NCBI RefSeq assembly: GCF_026914185.1
Contig: NC_070575.1
Location: forward strand, 2,418,001-2,482,000
DNA from: Puccinia triticina
Lineage: Eukaryota; Basidiomycota; Pucciniomycetes; Pucciniales; Pucciniaceae
Length of the DNA stretch: 64,000 nt
Direction of reading: 5' to 3'
The stretch's first letter is position 1. The number at the start of each line of letters is the position of its first letter. The notes below the pieces were generated by a model. That model was not told the origin of the DNA, did not search any database, and saw only the letters and a list, made by a program, of their open reading frames with translations. Below are positions 45,441 through 57,339 of the stretch, one piece after another. A program made the position numbers and the translations under genes.

Positions 45441-45504
45441 GTGCTGAAAAAGATTGTGTCCCGTCTTTGACAGTGCTGAAAAAGATTGTGTCCCGTCTTT
45501 GACA
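45441..45504 (+). repeat. Perfect 32 bp tandem duplication
   Basis: GTGCTGAAAAAGATTGTGTC... occurs twice in a row, identical, so it is recent. Confidence 0.9.
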
Positions 45505-46289
45505 ACTGGATATCCTCATGACCCCGGTCTTTATCACCGGCCATAGTACCGGCACTCGTTATGTGGACCTAACTATCGATTTTCGACGAGCACATAGGCT
45601 CATGTAACTGTGGTGTAATTATAAGCTGCTAACCTGGTTGCCACATTTTCTCCCCCAAAACCTTGTTGAGAGATGTGTCCGGTCGTGTCGAATGGGTTAC
45701 CTGATTGCCGTCCGATGAATTACCCTTAAAATCGGCACCATTGCTGACCTTCCTACTCGAGTGTGTACCGTGCCCCCAAAAAACGTATGGAATTGCGAAG
45801 GGAGTCTCCCAGAACTGCGAGAGAGAAAACCTATGTAAAACAGGTTTAGAGGTCGACGAGGGTGGCGTCAAAGGCCGACCAATAACACTGCAAGCAGGCG
45901 ACGAACTTACGATGGAAGAGGCCGAAGTGTTCAAGGAGGTTGATCGAGGACGACGGATGAGATGGTTAGGGAAATGCAACGAGGGGTCGATGTCCTGTGC
46001 CCGGCCCGGATGATTGAGGCCGATGACGGAGGTCCGGGGGCCCGAGCGACCCGAGCAGAGCCGAGCAGAGCCGAGCAGGCAGTGTGACGCAATCGTCTGC
46101 GCCAGATTGCGTCATACATCGCCCGCGGCCAGAGGAGAAGCGCAGGGGACGGCCGGGCTGTGTACAATCCAGGGCCAACTACAACATCAGTCCCTTGAGC
46201 CTTTGAGCATCCCTTCCTACGCAGAACCAACGCCATACACACACATTTTCAGTTTATCTCCGGCTTGAGAATCGCCAGTCAGCTCCAAG

Positions 46290-47136
46290 ATGCCGTCGGT
46301 CAGGTTAGGATCAGTCGCGCCCGAATTCTCTGCCGAGACGACGAATGGTCCGATCAAGTCCTTCCACGAGTGGACAGCCGATTCATGGGCCATCCTCTTC
46401 TCTCATCCTGCCGACTTTACGCCCGTTTGCACCACCGAGCTGGGCGAGGTTGCCCGACGACAAAAGGACTTCGAGGCTCGTAATACCAAAGTCATCGGCC
46501 TCAGCTGCAACGAGCTCAAGTCTCATGATGACTGGATCAAAGAGTATGCAGTTCTCGTTCTACCCCTGCTTGGTCCTACCGTCTTGAAATTAGGAGGAAT
46601 CGATCGGAGTTGTGACTTAGGATAATCCTGACCTCCTACATGACCGTTTCTCAGCATTAACCGTGTCAACTCAGTCCAATTATCTTTTCCAATCATCGCT
46701 GATCCCGACCGCAAGATAGCCACTCTGTACGACATGTTGGATGAACAGGATCTAACCAACCGCGACAGCAAGGGCGTACCATTTGTAAGTTTTCCGAAAA
46801 AAACCCCGACCCTTTTTTTGTCGGCTAACTTCGACAATTCTGCCCATATACCCGCTCATCCACTAGACTGTCCGATCAGTATTCGTCATCGATCCCGCGA
46901 AGAAGGTTAGACTGATCCTGCAGTACCCAGCCTCGACCGGTCGCCAATTTGACGAAATCATTCGCGCCTTGGACTCGCTCCAACTCGGCGACAAACATCC
47001 CGTCACCACGCCAGCCAATTGGACCCCTGGCCAGCCAGTCATCGTTCATCCCTCAGTCACTAACCAAGATGCTGAAAAAATATTCCCCAACCCCATCGAC
47101 CACAAGACCCCTTACCTCAGAATGACCTCCTTGTAA
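46290..47136 (+). CDS. 1-Cys peroxiredoxin (Prx6-type), three exons
   Basis: Exons 46290-46543, 46655-46784 and 46867-47136 join in frame to 217 residues, the usual size. Peroxiredoxins reduce peroxides through a peroxidatic Cys. Here it is Cys47 in PADFTPVCTTELGEV, with the supporting Thr44 and the conserved Arg131 in TVRSVFVIDP. The extended C-terminal domain (LQLGDKHPVTTPANW, and the Pro-rich end with TPYLRMTSL) marks the Prx6 subfamily, which uses no resolving Cys in the chain. Introns are 111 and 82 bp with GT-AG ends; the first splits codon D (IKDINRVN). No lesion was seen, and this is the clearest functional host gene of the right half. Confidence 0.93.
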
Positions 47137-47699
47137 TCTAACAAGTCTTGCGACTATCATCCATCTTGTAATGTAAACAAGAAATGTCAAACATTCTTAC
47201 TTCACACATACCACCCATACCTTTTCTGTCAACACCGGCATTGATGTTAAAACCTGAACCAACTTCATGATTACCCATACACACACGATAACGGAAATCA
47301 TAGCCGTCATTCTTGACTGGAAATTGGGCCTATTAGTTGTAGGCCTTGGTTGGCACTGGTATTGATATAGGCAATATAATCTAAGTTCACTAAAACCTGC
47401 AACTCATGGAACTTTGATCAAGGGTTTCCCCTTATGATATACAGGTTTTAGTATCTCAGATTAAATCCAACAAGTTCAGTGAGTGTTAACTCAGTGGGGC
47501 TTGCTAGCCAGTACCCCAAGCCCCCTTTGCCTTTGACACACCCCCAAGGCTTTAAAGTGCCTAAGTGGGGGTGCGTGGGGGAACAATAGCCCAAAACTGA
47601 CCCTCATTTTATACCCCTGCTCCTCACACCCAGTGCTCATCACCCATGACTCTGCATGGAACCCACGCTTTCAAGAAGCTTCAAATCCGCACCAGATAG
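47137..47699. other. Peroxiredoxin 3' flank
   Basis: No gene seen. A short purine/pyrimidine mix with GGGGTGCGTGGGG near 47570. Confidence 0.35.
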
Positions 47700-48320
47700 T
47701 CAACATTTGGACCGTTGTGGTGTGCTGTGCCCGTTGCAATGCCAAAAGGAAATATGAAAAGGTATCATGATAGTACAGTTACATACAGGTGGAACCCATT
47801 ACAAGAGGAGGAGATAATCTTACACAACAGTTACAACATTTACACACATACACCCTTTGGTAGCCACGGCGGATTGGACAGAAGAATACACGACATAGAT
47901 ACAAGGACGAGGAAGGAGGAAGGAAGGAGGACCAGAAAGAGGCTTTGACCCCCAAATCCTGGAAAGGATGAGTATTCTAGTTGGGTGCAGAGTGCATGGA
48001 AGGTGGCTTGGTTACATAGCAACACATTCTGAAGGATATGGAAGGTGGCTTGGGTACATAGCAACGCATGACATCAGGCAGTGCAATATACGCAGGCAGA
48101 TAAGGTGTACAAATAGTGTCACTGCAGCATAATTCCCTCATTGTTTGTGTGGCTGTGCAGTACAGGTGTACATATGCTGTGCAACTGAGATCCCCTGCAG
48201 CTAAATTCCCTCAAACGCATTCCCTGGAGCTAAAATCCCTCACTCTTCATTATAAAAGGAGCTCTTCTCCCCCCCATAATTTCTCTTTTTGATCATCAAC
48301 CTACAGAGGTCTGGTCACAT
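47700..48320 (-). repeat. LINE 3'-region-like repeat with TATA cassette
   Basis: Resembles the 3' region of the LINE at 30.8-31.7 kb, same orientation. It has a 44 bp duplication (GGTGGCTTGG.TACATAGCAAC) at 47998 and 48042 and a TATAAAAGGAG cassette at 48255 pointing right. Confidence 0.55.
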
Positions 48321-49654
48321 ATGGTAGTTTAGCAGTAGTAGTCTTGAGTAGCGTAGAGTCAGTCAGTCAGTAGAGTGTTAGTGCAGTAGTAGAACCAACA
48401 ATCAACAACCAACCAACTAACCAACCAACCAACAAACCATTCTCCTTATTAGCATATTAGTAGTAGTAGTAGTATAAGTAGAAGTAGTAGTACAAATTAT
48501 AACATCAACAACAGTAGAGTAACTTCACCATAACAAAACACGTTATCCTTAGTTATAACCGGTCTGGAAAACACATTGAATCAGATATTTAGGTCTGATA
48601 GAGATTACTATATAAAAGTAAGAGCTATCTTGGAATCTGCCACATTTTTCTTAAATATTGATTACAAGACTCTTGGTTATTTGCATAGTACTATTAGAGG
48701 GGCAGGTCTTTCAAACCACCCGTAGATTGTAGTAGCCTTTCAACCTATTAGCAATTTATTTCCCCCCTCAAAGGAACTTCGATTACCCATCCATCCCTGG
48801 AGTCCTACACCGTATCAGGCCTTTGGCCCAGTTTCATCCCCATTACCAATACTCCTTCCCTCAATTGCCTTCACAATGTTTCACTGTCACCCTATTTGTC
48901 CACACCTGCTTTGAACAGGCCACCCCATTGAATGCAGCTTGGCCCGTAAGGAAGTCTGTATTTCTTGTACTCTGACCACCACAGCACGGGAACCCATGTG
49001 ATCTTATCAAGCCTGTCAGATTTCAGGCCCGGGCCCGCTCAAATCCACCGCAAACCCAGACCACCCTGGTTCAACCCAGCCAAGCCACAGCCTCTTCACA
49101 TCTACTGATATCCACGTTGGCTCCTTGCAACAAGCCCTCAATGGTAAGTAAAACCCTTCACAACTTCTCATCAAAGACTGAACCAGGCCCTGAAATGCAA
49201 CCAACCCTGATGTACAAGTCAACAAACTAATTTAAATCCCTTCTTGCTTACCGTGTTGTTCAGACAACAAGAACATGATCGTGGACCCTCAAACCAACCA
49301 AGACCAATCCGGTGCAATCACGTCCCTGTTTACTTGGACTGGCCTGTTGTAGTCACAACCAAGCCTCAGTACGTAGCAACAGAAGCTCCACCTGTTCCGC
49401 TATATGAAACCCTATAAAGAGAGCACTGACACTCTTGAATTTTCTTTTGTTGTTCTCTCAGTCATCTCACTTCACTCATAGCTCACATTTCTGCACCCTG
49501 CTTCTCATTTACTCACCAATCAGATTTCCCAGCTCCACAACCTAGCTCTTTTTTCATTGTTATCATTGACAGTTTGCAACAACCTTATACCGCACCCGTG
49601 TTCTTTTTGGACCTGTTTTTTCATCCTATCTCTTTCTTCCTCTTATCCCGTTGT
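48321..49654. other. Gene-free stretch, AGT microsatellite
   Basis: AGTAGT and CAACCAAC runs at 48330-48490. Looser TATA cassette (CTATAAAGAGAG) at 49420. No protein or RNA gene recognised. Confidence 0.4.
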
Positions 49655-50560
49655 AAAGCTCAAAAGTGTTCCTGAGAACCTTTTGAGTGCAGAAAGGGAT
49701 GTATGAGGAAACCTCTGCCTTTCCTGGTTCACTAGACACTAAAACAAGCCCACCAATCTCAGATTGGAAGGTTTAATGTAGTGATAATGGGGTGTTATCA
49801 AAAGATAACTGTTGTTATAAAGTGGGTGCAATGAAGTTGCTAAAATTTGTTATGAATGAGGAGTCTGGACTTCAACCAGGTGATATTTGGCCAAATAGGA
49901 CCACTCAGAGAGTTGTGTTATGTAATGTGTGTAGGTAAGTGTTGTAATAGGTGTAAAATCAAAATATAGAGTGACTGATATATTGTGGAGTGAGCAGTTT
50001 GTGTACTTTTTTATAGGGGAAACTGAGTGCAGGTTGTCTGCTGGGGGAAAGTTACAACAGCGGAGGAGAGCCTTCTTTTATAGACAACAGTGAGGGATTT
50101 TAGCTCCAGAGGAGCTCCACCTGAGAGATTTTAGCTAGGTACATGAGGGTTTTTGGCTAGAACATATGCTGAATGGGTGAATGTGATTGGTCAGGACTGT
50201 ACATGTGATTGTGGGTTATGATCTGCAGGCTGAATCAGGGGGTGTGATTGGTCAGGACAGGATGTTAGTGTAGTCATCCTGTAACCAGGTCACCTGCTGT
50301 TTTAATGCAACAAAAATCCACTAGCGCATGCAGCTAATGCATGCAGCTATCACATGCAGCTATCACCTGCATGAGTGCCTGCATGTGTACACTGTATGTA
50401 TGTAAGTGATGATGCAGCTATGTGTAAATATGTATGTAGCTATGTATGTAACCGTGTGTGTAAACCAAGTGTTGTAAATGTGGTTTGTGTAACTGGTTGA
50501 GGTTGTAAGGGATGTTGTGAGTGTGTGAAAGTATGTAACTTCTGACACCATGGGAGTTTG
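49655..50560 (+). mobile_element. 5'-truncated LINE 3' end
   Basis: From 49655 the sequence matches the reverse complement of 31870 to about 30800: CTCAAAAGTGTTCCTGAGAA onward. It begins at the end of RNase H, so it is a typical truncated retrocopy. The tail is a TGTA/TGCAG-rich tract. Confidence 0.7.
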
Positions 50561-50790
50561 CTTGTTGTTAAAGAACCCTGTTAGATATATCCTGGAACAT
50601 TAACCTCAAAACACGCTGAAGTCATGATGAATTCATGTTGAGATGATGCTCAATTGAGCTGAAGGAATGCTGAAAGAGGGTTGAATTTGATCAAAAACAT
50701 GCCCAAACTTGACCCTATGTATTATTGGAACCATTTGAGAACTCATTTTAGAATGCCTTGCAAAGAAATATCAAATACTTTGTAGAAAAA

Positions 50791-51622
50791 CAGATTTGCT
50801 TCCCGCACGGAGGGAAACTTGTTGCGCACGGGAATTTCCTTTGACTCAACGTCATGTGATGTTGGGCCCCCCTCCATGCGCGCCACCAGCTTCCCCCAAA
50901 AAACTATCCGCACACGGGGGTGCCGTGCGGTAACAGGTGGGCGGGTTGAGACACTCCGGCCATCCAGAGGAGACAATCCCCTCAATGACTGGCACAGACC
51001 GGTCATTGAGAGGACACATCCCCCTCGATGACCGGAATAGACCAGTCATTGAGAGGCTACATCCCTCTCAATGACCGGTCTTTTCCGGTCATCAAGAGGC
51101 TACATCCCTCTCAATGACCGGTCTTTTCCGGTCATAAGCTACATCCCTCTAGATGACCGGAATAGATCGGTCATTGAGAAAATACGTCTCTCTCAATGAC
51201 CGGCATTCCAGTCATGAAGAGGACACATTCCTCTCAATGACCGGAATAGACCGGTCATAGAAAGGGATTTAGCCTCTCAATGACTGGTCTGTACCAGTCA
51301 TCAAAAGAGATGTAGCCTCTCAATGACCAGAATGCCGGTCATTGGGAGGGATGTAGCCTCTCAATGACTGGTCTATTCTGGTCATCAAGAGGGATGTAGC
51401 CTCTTGATGACCGGTCTGTGCCGGTCATCAAGGGGATTGTCTCCTCTGGATGGCCGGAGTGTCTCAACCCGCCCACCTGTTACCGCACGGCACCCCCGTG
51501 TGCGGATAGTTTTTTGGGGGAGGCTGGTGGCGCGCACGGAGGGGGGACCAACGTCACATGACGTCGAGCCAACGGAAATTCCCGTGTGCAACAAGTTTCC
51601 CTCCGTGCGCAAAGTAAATCTG
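50791..51622. mobile_element. hAT-like foldback element, 832 bp
   Basis: Ends are CAGATTTGC and GTAAATCTG inside inverted arms of about 210 bp. The flanks are TAGAAAAA on both sides, an exact 8 bp duplication as made by hAT transposases. The centre (about 51000-51410) is an array of TCAATGACCGGTC-type units. No coding capacity. Confidence 0.85.
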
Positions 51623-51689
51623 TAGAAAAAAGGGGTTTTTCACGGGAATGATACACTTGGATTTATCATGTGTTTATCATAAATTCCAA

Positions 51690-52300
51690 AAATCTTTATG
51701 TATGTTAGTGTCACAAAAAAATGCACATGTACATTTGTGTGACACATTCTTCAGTTTCTAAAGTTTTTCAAAACATAGCTGAAGCTCAGGGAAAAGTCCA
51801 TGGGAAAAAATCTCATATTAACTAGGAGTTGGACATGACTTCATAAAGTCTCCCTAAAATTATATTTATACATATTTCTGAAAATTACATACAATTGGTG
51901 AAGGGTCCACATAAGCCTGTGGTGCTGCATGCACACTCAGCTTGGTGTCAGCTGTCTTGGTGATGAAAAATGTGACAAACCACAATGCATGTGTAAATTT
52001 GTGTAAAATATTCTTCAGCTGCTAAATTTTTTCCCCAGGGAGTTCAAATTCTGGGACAATTCCAGGAGGGCCTCAGATTACAAGGGGTTTGTGAATGACT
52101 TCAGAAAATCTCCTCAAAGAGATTTATGTACAGATGTATGAAAATAAAGTGAAATTTTTCAAGGATTCTCTGAATCCCCTGGCTCTGCAGGGGCACTAAG
52201 TGTGGCGCAATTTTGTTTTGTGATGGACAATGTGTCACACAAGCGTGCGCGCGTACGTTTGTGTGACACAAGTTGTCACACAAGCCCACACGCATTATAT
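51690..52300 (+). repeat. Diverged tandem repeat of about 260-290 bp
   Basis: Segments with TTTGTGTGACAC, TTCTTCAG..CTAAA and GACTTCA.AAA.TCTCC recur at about 51700, 51970 and 52210. Confidence 0.6.
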
Positions 52301-52927
52301 GTTTGTGTGACAGTGGGACCTTCAGCCAATGCAAGCCAAAGTCAAACCATAGTACCAGGGCAAAATCAGACCTCCCAGAGTCTCACTACACTCCATCATA
52401 AGTTTGAACCATGTGCAATAGAAAAAAATTAACAAAAACTAGCAGGTTTTTGGTGTGCACCCTGAAAAAATAGTTTCTGAGAAACCAACAGGGTGTGTTT
52501 AAAAAGAGGTCAAAAATCATCACCATCAAAACATGAGGAACTTTGGTCAAGATTGAGGATCAAGTAAGGGCCTGTACCATAGCCAGAATTTCCAAATTTC
52601 AATTTTGAGCCCAATTTCACTTTCATCAAAACATGAAATTCACACACTCAAAATTCATTGACCCAAAATGATGTCCCATGGCACCAACTCAGCCCTGGCT
52701 TCCCAGCACATCAACGCAGCCCTGGCTTTCCGGCAAAGAATGCAACTCACCTCACATCCATCCAGCCCATACAAACACCCCACAGCACGGTCAATCAACC
52801 CCCCAACATCATCACATCTACTCACTCCTCCCCTCCCAACAGCCATCACATTGCACCTCCAGCCCCGGCCTATTGCCCCCCCCCCTCTTACCCAAAAATT
52901 TCAAAGCCACACCGCGTCTTGCTCACG

Positions 52928-53906
52928 ATGGACCCACAGTTGTTCACTGCCATCATTGCAGCCAGCATAGCTGTTATTCTACTCGCAAAACAGATGAATC
53001 ACGGTCAACCATACTATGGAGACGGCGGACAAGCAACCCATGTCAATTTCTTATTAAATTTTGCCAGAGAGGAATTGTTCTACGAAGTCACCTCAATGAA
53101 ACGACCAACCTTTGATGCGCTTATTGCCAAGCTTTGGAGCCAAAGGTTGCTTGCAGATGCCAGATCCGCTACAGTGGAAGAGCAAGTGTTGATCTTCCTG
53201 AACATAGTCCGCTACAACAACTCAATGCGTGAAACTGCCCTCAAGTTCTGTCAAGGATTGTACACTGTCAACCGGTATGTTTGATTTTCACTATCTCCTC
53301 CACTCCTTGATTATTTTCATAAGCCTGACAAAGATGAGCAGTTATTTTGAGCTGGTTTTAGAGGCACTTGTAACGATGTACCCAGATTATGTCCAGCTGG
53401 ATTCTCACACAACAGCCCAGCCCTCCCACTGCCAGCATGTTTGACTGGGATGAAGACATCCCAGTTTAACTGGGATGCACTCAACCAATTTAAAATGGGT
53501 TGATCTCATCCAATGAAATATGAACCCAAGGGGGGTACCTTGGATTTATATTTCATCAGTTGAGATCAACCAAGTTTAAATTGGTTGAGGTCATCCCAGT
53601 TCAACTAGGATACCCTCAACCTAGCCAATTATGCTGGCAGTGTCCGAGATCCGAGATAACCCCAAGTTTGCTGCGTTCAAGAATGCGGTTGGTGCCGTGG
53701 ATGGAGTTCTAATCAATGCTCATGTCCCCATGAACAATCAGGCGGCATGGAGATGTTGCAAAGGTTACCTTGCTCAGAATGTCCTTGCTGCTGTTAATTT
53801 TTGATTTGAATTCATCTTTGTCCTTGCCGGACGGGAGGGGAGAGCTCACCACACTTGGGTGTACATGGAGGCCTTCACCCAGCTTGATGAAGAGTCAGAC
53901 TGGTAA
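52928..53906 (+). pseudogene. Harbinger transposase, interrupted
   Basis: Exon 1 ends at 53274; after a 67 bp intron exon 2 starts at 53342. Visible are the N-terminal region (FAREELFYEVTSMKRPTFDA, LIFLNIVRYNNSMRETALKF), then, beyond the 216 bp insertion, IRDNPKFAAFKNAVGAVDG with the first catalytic Asp and LAGREGRAHHTWVYMEAF. Removing the insertion and one TCC restores the frame (AQPSEIRDNPKF). A TGA follows AAVNF at about 53800, where relatives usually have an Asp codon. The last catalytic residue region is not seen, so the C-terminus is also lost. The start may instead be an in-frame ATG at 52658. Confidence 0.8.
53427..53642. mobile_element. CACTA-like miniature element, 216 bp
   Basis: Ends CACTGCCAGCAT and ATGCTGGCAGTG, flanked by TCC on both sides. 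The whole unit folds back on itself. A CAC...GTG end with a 3 bp duplication fits the CACTA superfamily. The interrupted transposase frame confirms the edges. Confidence 0.85.
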
Positions 53907-53990
53907 TCCTTGATGACCAGTGAGGCTTGAATTGGGTTGAGTCATCTTGATGACCGGTCAGACCGGTCATCAATGTCTTTATAGGATAAG
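53905..53990. repeat. GACCGGTC motif cluster
   Basis: TTGATGACCGGTCAGACCGGTCATCAA and a diverged half lie between the two Harbinger genes. Same motif family as 57340-58190. Confidence 0.7.
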
Positions 53991-54115
53991 CAACAGCCGG
54001 GATGAAGAGAAAAAATTGAAGATTGGGCAGAATACAGAAGCAGTGAAACACAGACTCAAGGGATAGCTGTAAAACAGTGTATATACATTGTGTGCGTCAA
54101 TGGAGTGGGGGAACA

Positions 54116-55189
54116 TCACGCGAGAAGCTCCTTGGCACGAGCTTGTGTTTGCACAAGAACCTCTTTGGCAAGCCACTTTTGGACTATGTTTGGCAAGGTT
54201 GTTTGAACTAACTTCAGGAAGGTTCGTGCTTTGCTGTTATCTTCAATGATGCTGATGTAGTCAACAAACTCATCGTCCGGGATGTTGTCTCCAAACATTT
54301 GCTGAAGTTTTTCAAGGGCACATTTGGATGAGCTTTTGTTGGTGGTGGGTGAGGTATTGGTAAGTCTGGAAGAATGATTTTGGTTAGAGGCAATAGATAG
54401 CATTGCTCCAACAAGGTCTTTGGATCCCTCCGAAGCCTTTCCGATGGCAGAAATGAGCCCGGTGATCCCATTGCTCAAGATATCATTCTTGCCTTCGCGG
54501 ATCCTTTTTGGGATGGGTTGACTGGGGGATGGTTGAGCCGAGTTGCCAAGATCCTCCTCCTCATTGACATCAGCTTCCATTGCCATTTGTCGCTTCAAAG
54601 TTGCCAACGCTTTCTTGTGGTTTAACTGAGGGGCTTCTGGGGGGGACACAGGAAGCTCTGGTTCTTGATATCCTGGGAAGCCGGTATCTGCCAATTCGCC
54701 CAACGCAACAGTTCCAAGGAAGACATCTTTGGCAAGGTGGAAGAGTGGGAATGACTTTCCCTTGAGCTTATCAAAATTTTGTCTTGGGTGAGCTGCAAAC
54801 AGCTCATCCCAAGTCCTTGGATCTGCGGTTGGAGTCAAGCCTTCTTTGTCCCAACCAAACCCGGACTGGTTGCAAAGAAACTTGAAGTCTTGATATATTT
54901 TCCAAATCGCACCTTTCTGGTTTTGGATCTGTTGAACATCGAGGCTGGTCCCACAGGCCTTGTTCAAGTCAGCTGCGAGCAGAGGCCAGGCATCCTTCTT
55001 CAAGCCAGCGTTGTCGGTGGCATGTCCACGCCGAGAGTAGTCCAGGACAAGTTCAAGCATCTTTTTCTTCTAGTCGAGGGTCCAGTTATGAGGTCCTTTC
55101 CGCTGTTTGGTGGCTTTGACCGGCTGATTTGTGGCTTTGAGAGGGAGTTTCATCGCTTCTGGCTGGTGTTTAGCACTGGTCTTGGTCAT
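54116..55189 (-). pseudogene. Harbinger ORF1, Myb-like protein with one stop
   Basis: From ATG at 55189 the frame reads to a TAG at 55070-55072 (WTLD-stop-KKKMLELVLDYSRRG), then continues open for 314 residues from 55060. The Myb/SANT-like domain shows KKDAWPLLAADLNKACG, IQNQKGAIWKIYQDFKFL and SGFGWDKEG. The C-terminal half is Ser/Pro-rich followed by helices. It is the partner of the transposase, and could be expressed from the internal ATG without helix 1. Confidence 0.8.
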
Positions 55190-55512
55190 AGTTTGTTGGA
55201 TTGCAGAAGAAGACAAAGATGATTGTAGAAGAAGACAGATGGGAAGTGTGCAGTTTTGGTAATGATGTTGAAGACGAGAGTGGGTTTGGAAATGTGTGAA
55301 ACACCAAGGAAGTGTGGAGGCAACCTTTTTATGATGGGAGGAGTCAGTGATTTGAGTTGGATACTGTGGTTGCCGTCAATTTCACAAATCAAGCAGTATC
55401 CATTGGTGGTCATTCTCAAAATTATCAACGTGTGGTACACCACTTCAATTTTGGAGTGGGAAATTGAAATTGTGCAAAAATTTGCGAAAATTGGGGTCTA
55501 TGGTACAGGCCC

Positions 55513-55924
55513 TAAACCTTATCCTTAAATTGGCCTTGTTTCCAGGATAGCTATGGCATACATCTTACATATACATTACACAATACATCAAGTGTTGTTC
55601 AAGTTAATATCAGAATATGTTTTGGCAGACATGAACCTTTCCTTCAAACCAGTATCTAACTGAGATCCAACCAAATCTATAACTGAGTTCAGAGATGGCA
55701 CTTGCACGCAAGTGCTGAGCAAACTCCCATGGTGTGAATGAGTGCCATTATGAGTGTTCTGTAAAACAAGACTAGGGGTGAATTTGTCCCTGGAAGCTGA
55801 ATCTTGAGGAATATTAAGTTATTTATAAGAGGAAAAGGGAGATTAAGAGTGAAACTAATAGGAATAAGAAAGAAAAACAGAACATTTTGATTTTGGTACA
55901 TGGGATACCATAAGGGTCAGCCTA
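55513..55924. other. Gene-free stretch
   Basis: AT-rich flank of Harbinger 2; nothing recognised. Confidence 0.4.
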
Positions 55925-57325
55925 AATGCACTCCAAACTTTTACTTCGTGCACTCCACATTACTTTGTGCACTCCACATTTTTGGCTTTGGGGGGAAGCA
56001 CTCCAAAAAAGTTGGAGTGCTTTGATTTTGTACTCCCAAAACATGGAGTCCCCAGATGGGCACTCCATGTTTATTGGAGTACACAACTGGGTACTCCAAA
56101 ATTGACCAAAATAGGGGAGTGCAGCTAGATGCACTCCAAAAAAAATGGAGTGCAAGCCCAAGCACTCCACCTTTTCAGTGAAGGATTTTGGCTTTGCACT
56201 CCAGCTGGCAAATACCAAATGAAGTGCATTCACTACAAACATTTATTATTTTGCCCAAAAAAAAAAAATCAACATGACAAAAATAAAACCAAAATTTCAC
56301 TCAGGGGGACAAACTGAGCATGCTGAGCCAAAAAAATAAAATGTCCCAAACTGAGCAAAAATCATTGGACAATGTTTTGGGATGGTTTTTTTTCACGGGC
56401 CTGGCGGGCCTGGAGCGGGCTTGAGCAGGCCTTGAGCAGGCCTGAGACGGGCCTGCCCCAAAAGCACATTGGGTCAGTATTAAAGGAGTTTTGCCTTGCC
56501 CTGGGAGCTTCTTGGGCTTTTAATGGGCCCAAAATCTCAACATGGGCTTTTGGTGGTCTAGAAGTATCAACCCGGGCCACTGAATAGCCCATGGGCCTTT
56601 GAATTTCCAGAAAGCCCACCATGAGCCCCCACATAGCTAATGGGCTCTTGGTAGCCCATGAAGATCTCCATGGGCCAACAGATATCCTCATGGGCTTTTG
56701 GTGGCCCATGAAGATCTCCATGGGCCAACAGATATCCTCATGGGCTTTTGGTGGTCCAAAAAGCTCCCCATGGGCTTTTTGTGGCCCAGAAAGGAGGCAA
56801 AGCGCCCATGGGATCCCATGATGGAAGTATCTGTTGGCCCATAGGGATCTTCATGGGCTACCAAGAGCCCATTAGCTATGTGGGGGCTCATGGTGGGCTT
56901 TCTGGGAATTCAAAGGCCCATGGGCTATTCAGTGGCCCTGGTTAATACTTCTAAGCCACCAAGAGCCCATGTTGATACTTTGGGCCCATCAAAAGCCCAA
57001 GAAGCTCCCAGGGCAAGGCAAAACTCCTTTAATACTGACCCAATGTGCTTTTGGGGCAGGCCCGTCTCAGGCCTGCTCAAGGCCTGCTCAAGCCCGCTCC
57101 AGGCCCGCCAGGCCCGTGAAAAAAAACCATCCCAAAACATTGTCCAATGATTTTTGCTCAGTTTGGGACATTTTATTTTTTTGGCTCAGCATGCTCAGTT
57201 TGTTCCCCTGAGTGAAATTTTGGTTTTATTTTTTTCATGTTGACTTTTTTTTTTTTTTGGGCAAAATAATAAATGTTTTTAGTGATTGGGGTGCACTCCA
57301 AGTCTCCTTTTTTTTGGAGTTCCCA
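55925..57325. repeat. GCACTCCA motif array (interrupted)
   Basis: About seventeen copies of GCACTCCA, TGGAGTGC or close variants between 55925 and 56230, resuming at 57293. The element at 56231-57284 split the array. Confidence 0.8.
56231..57284. mobile_element. CACTA-like foldback element, 1054 bp
   Basis: Begins CACTACAAACATTTATT and ends in the complement, flanked by ATT on both sides. The two arms, about 455 bp each, are nearly exact inverted copies around a 140 bp centre. Both are rich in CCCATGGGC-type motifs. No gene. A transcript would fold into a long double-stranded hairpin. Confidence 0.88.
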
Positions 57326-57339
57326 AAGCAATCACACCT

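Larger units (their letters stand above)
52568..55512 (+). mobile_element. Second PIF/Harbinger transposon, degraded, 2945 bp
   Basis: Inverted ends GGGCCTGTACCATAG, flanked by TAA on both sides. It holds a transposase gene on the plus strand and a Myb-like gene on the minus strand, convergent. The ends differ entirely from those of the element at 9263, so the two belong to different Harbinger families. A 216 bp element sits in the transposase gene. Confidence 0.9.

Noticed and set aside
56362..57211. Repeated 70-119-codon frames in the foldback element
   Set aside because: They occur as mirror images in the two hairpin arms and result from the inverted repeat.
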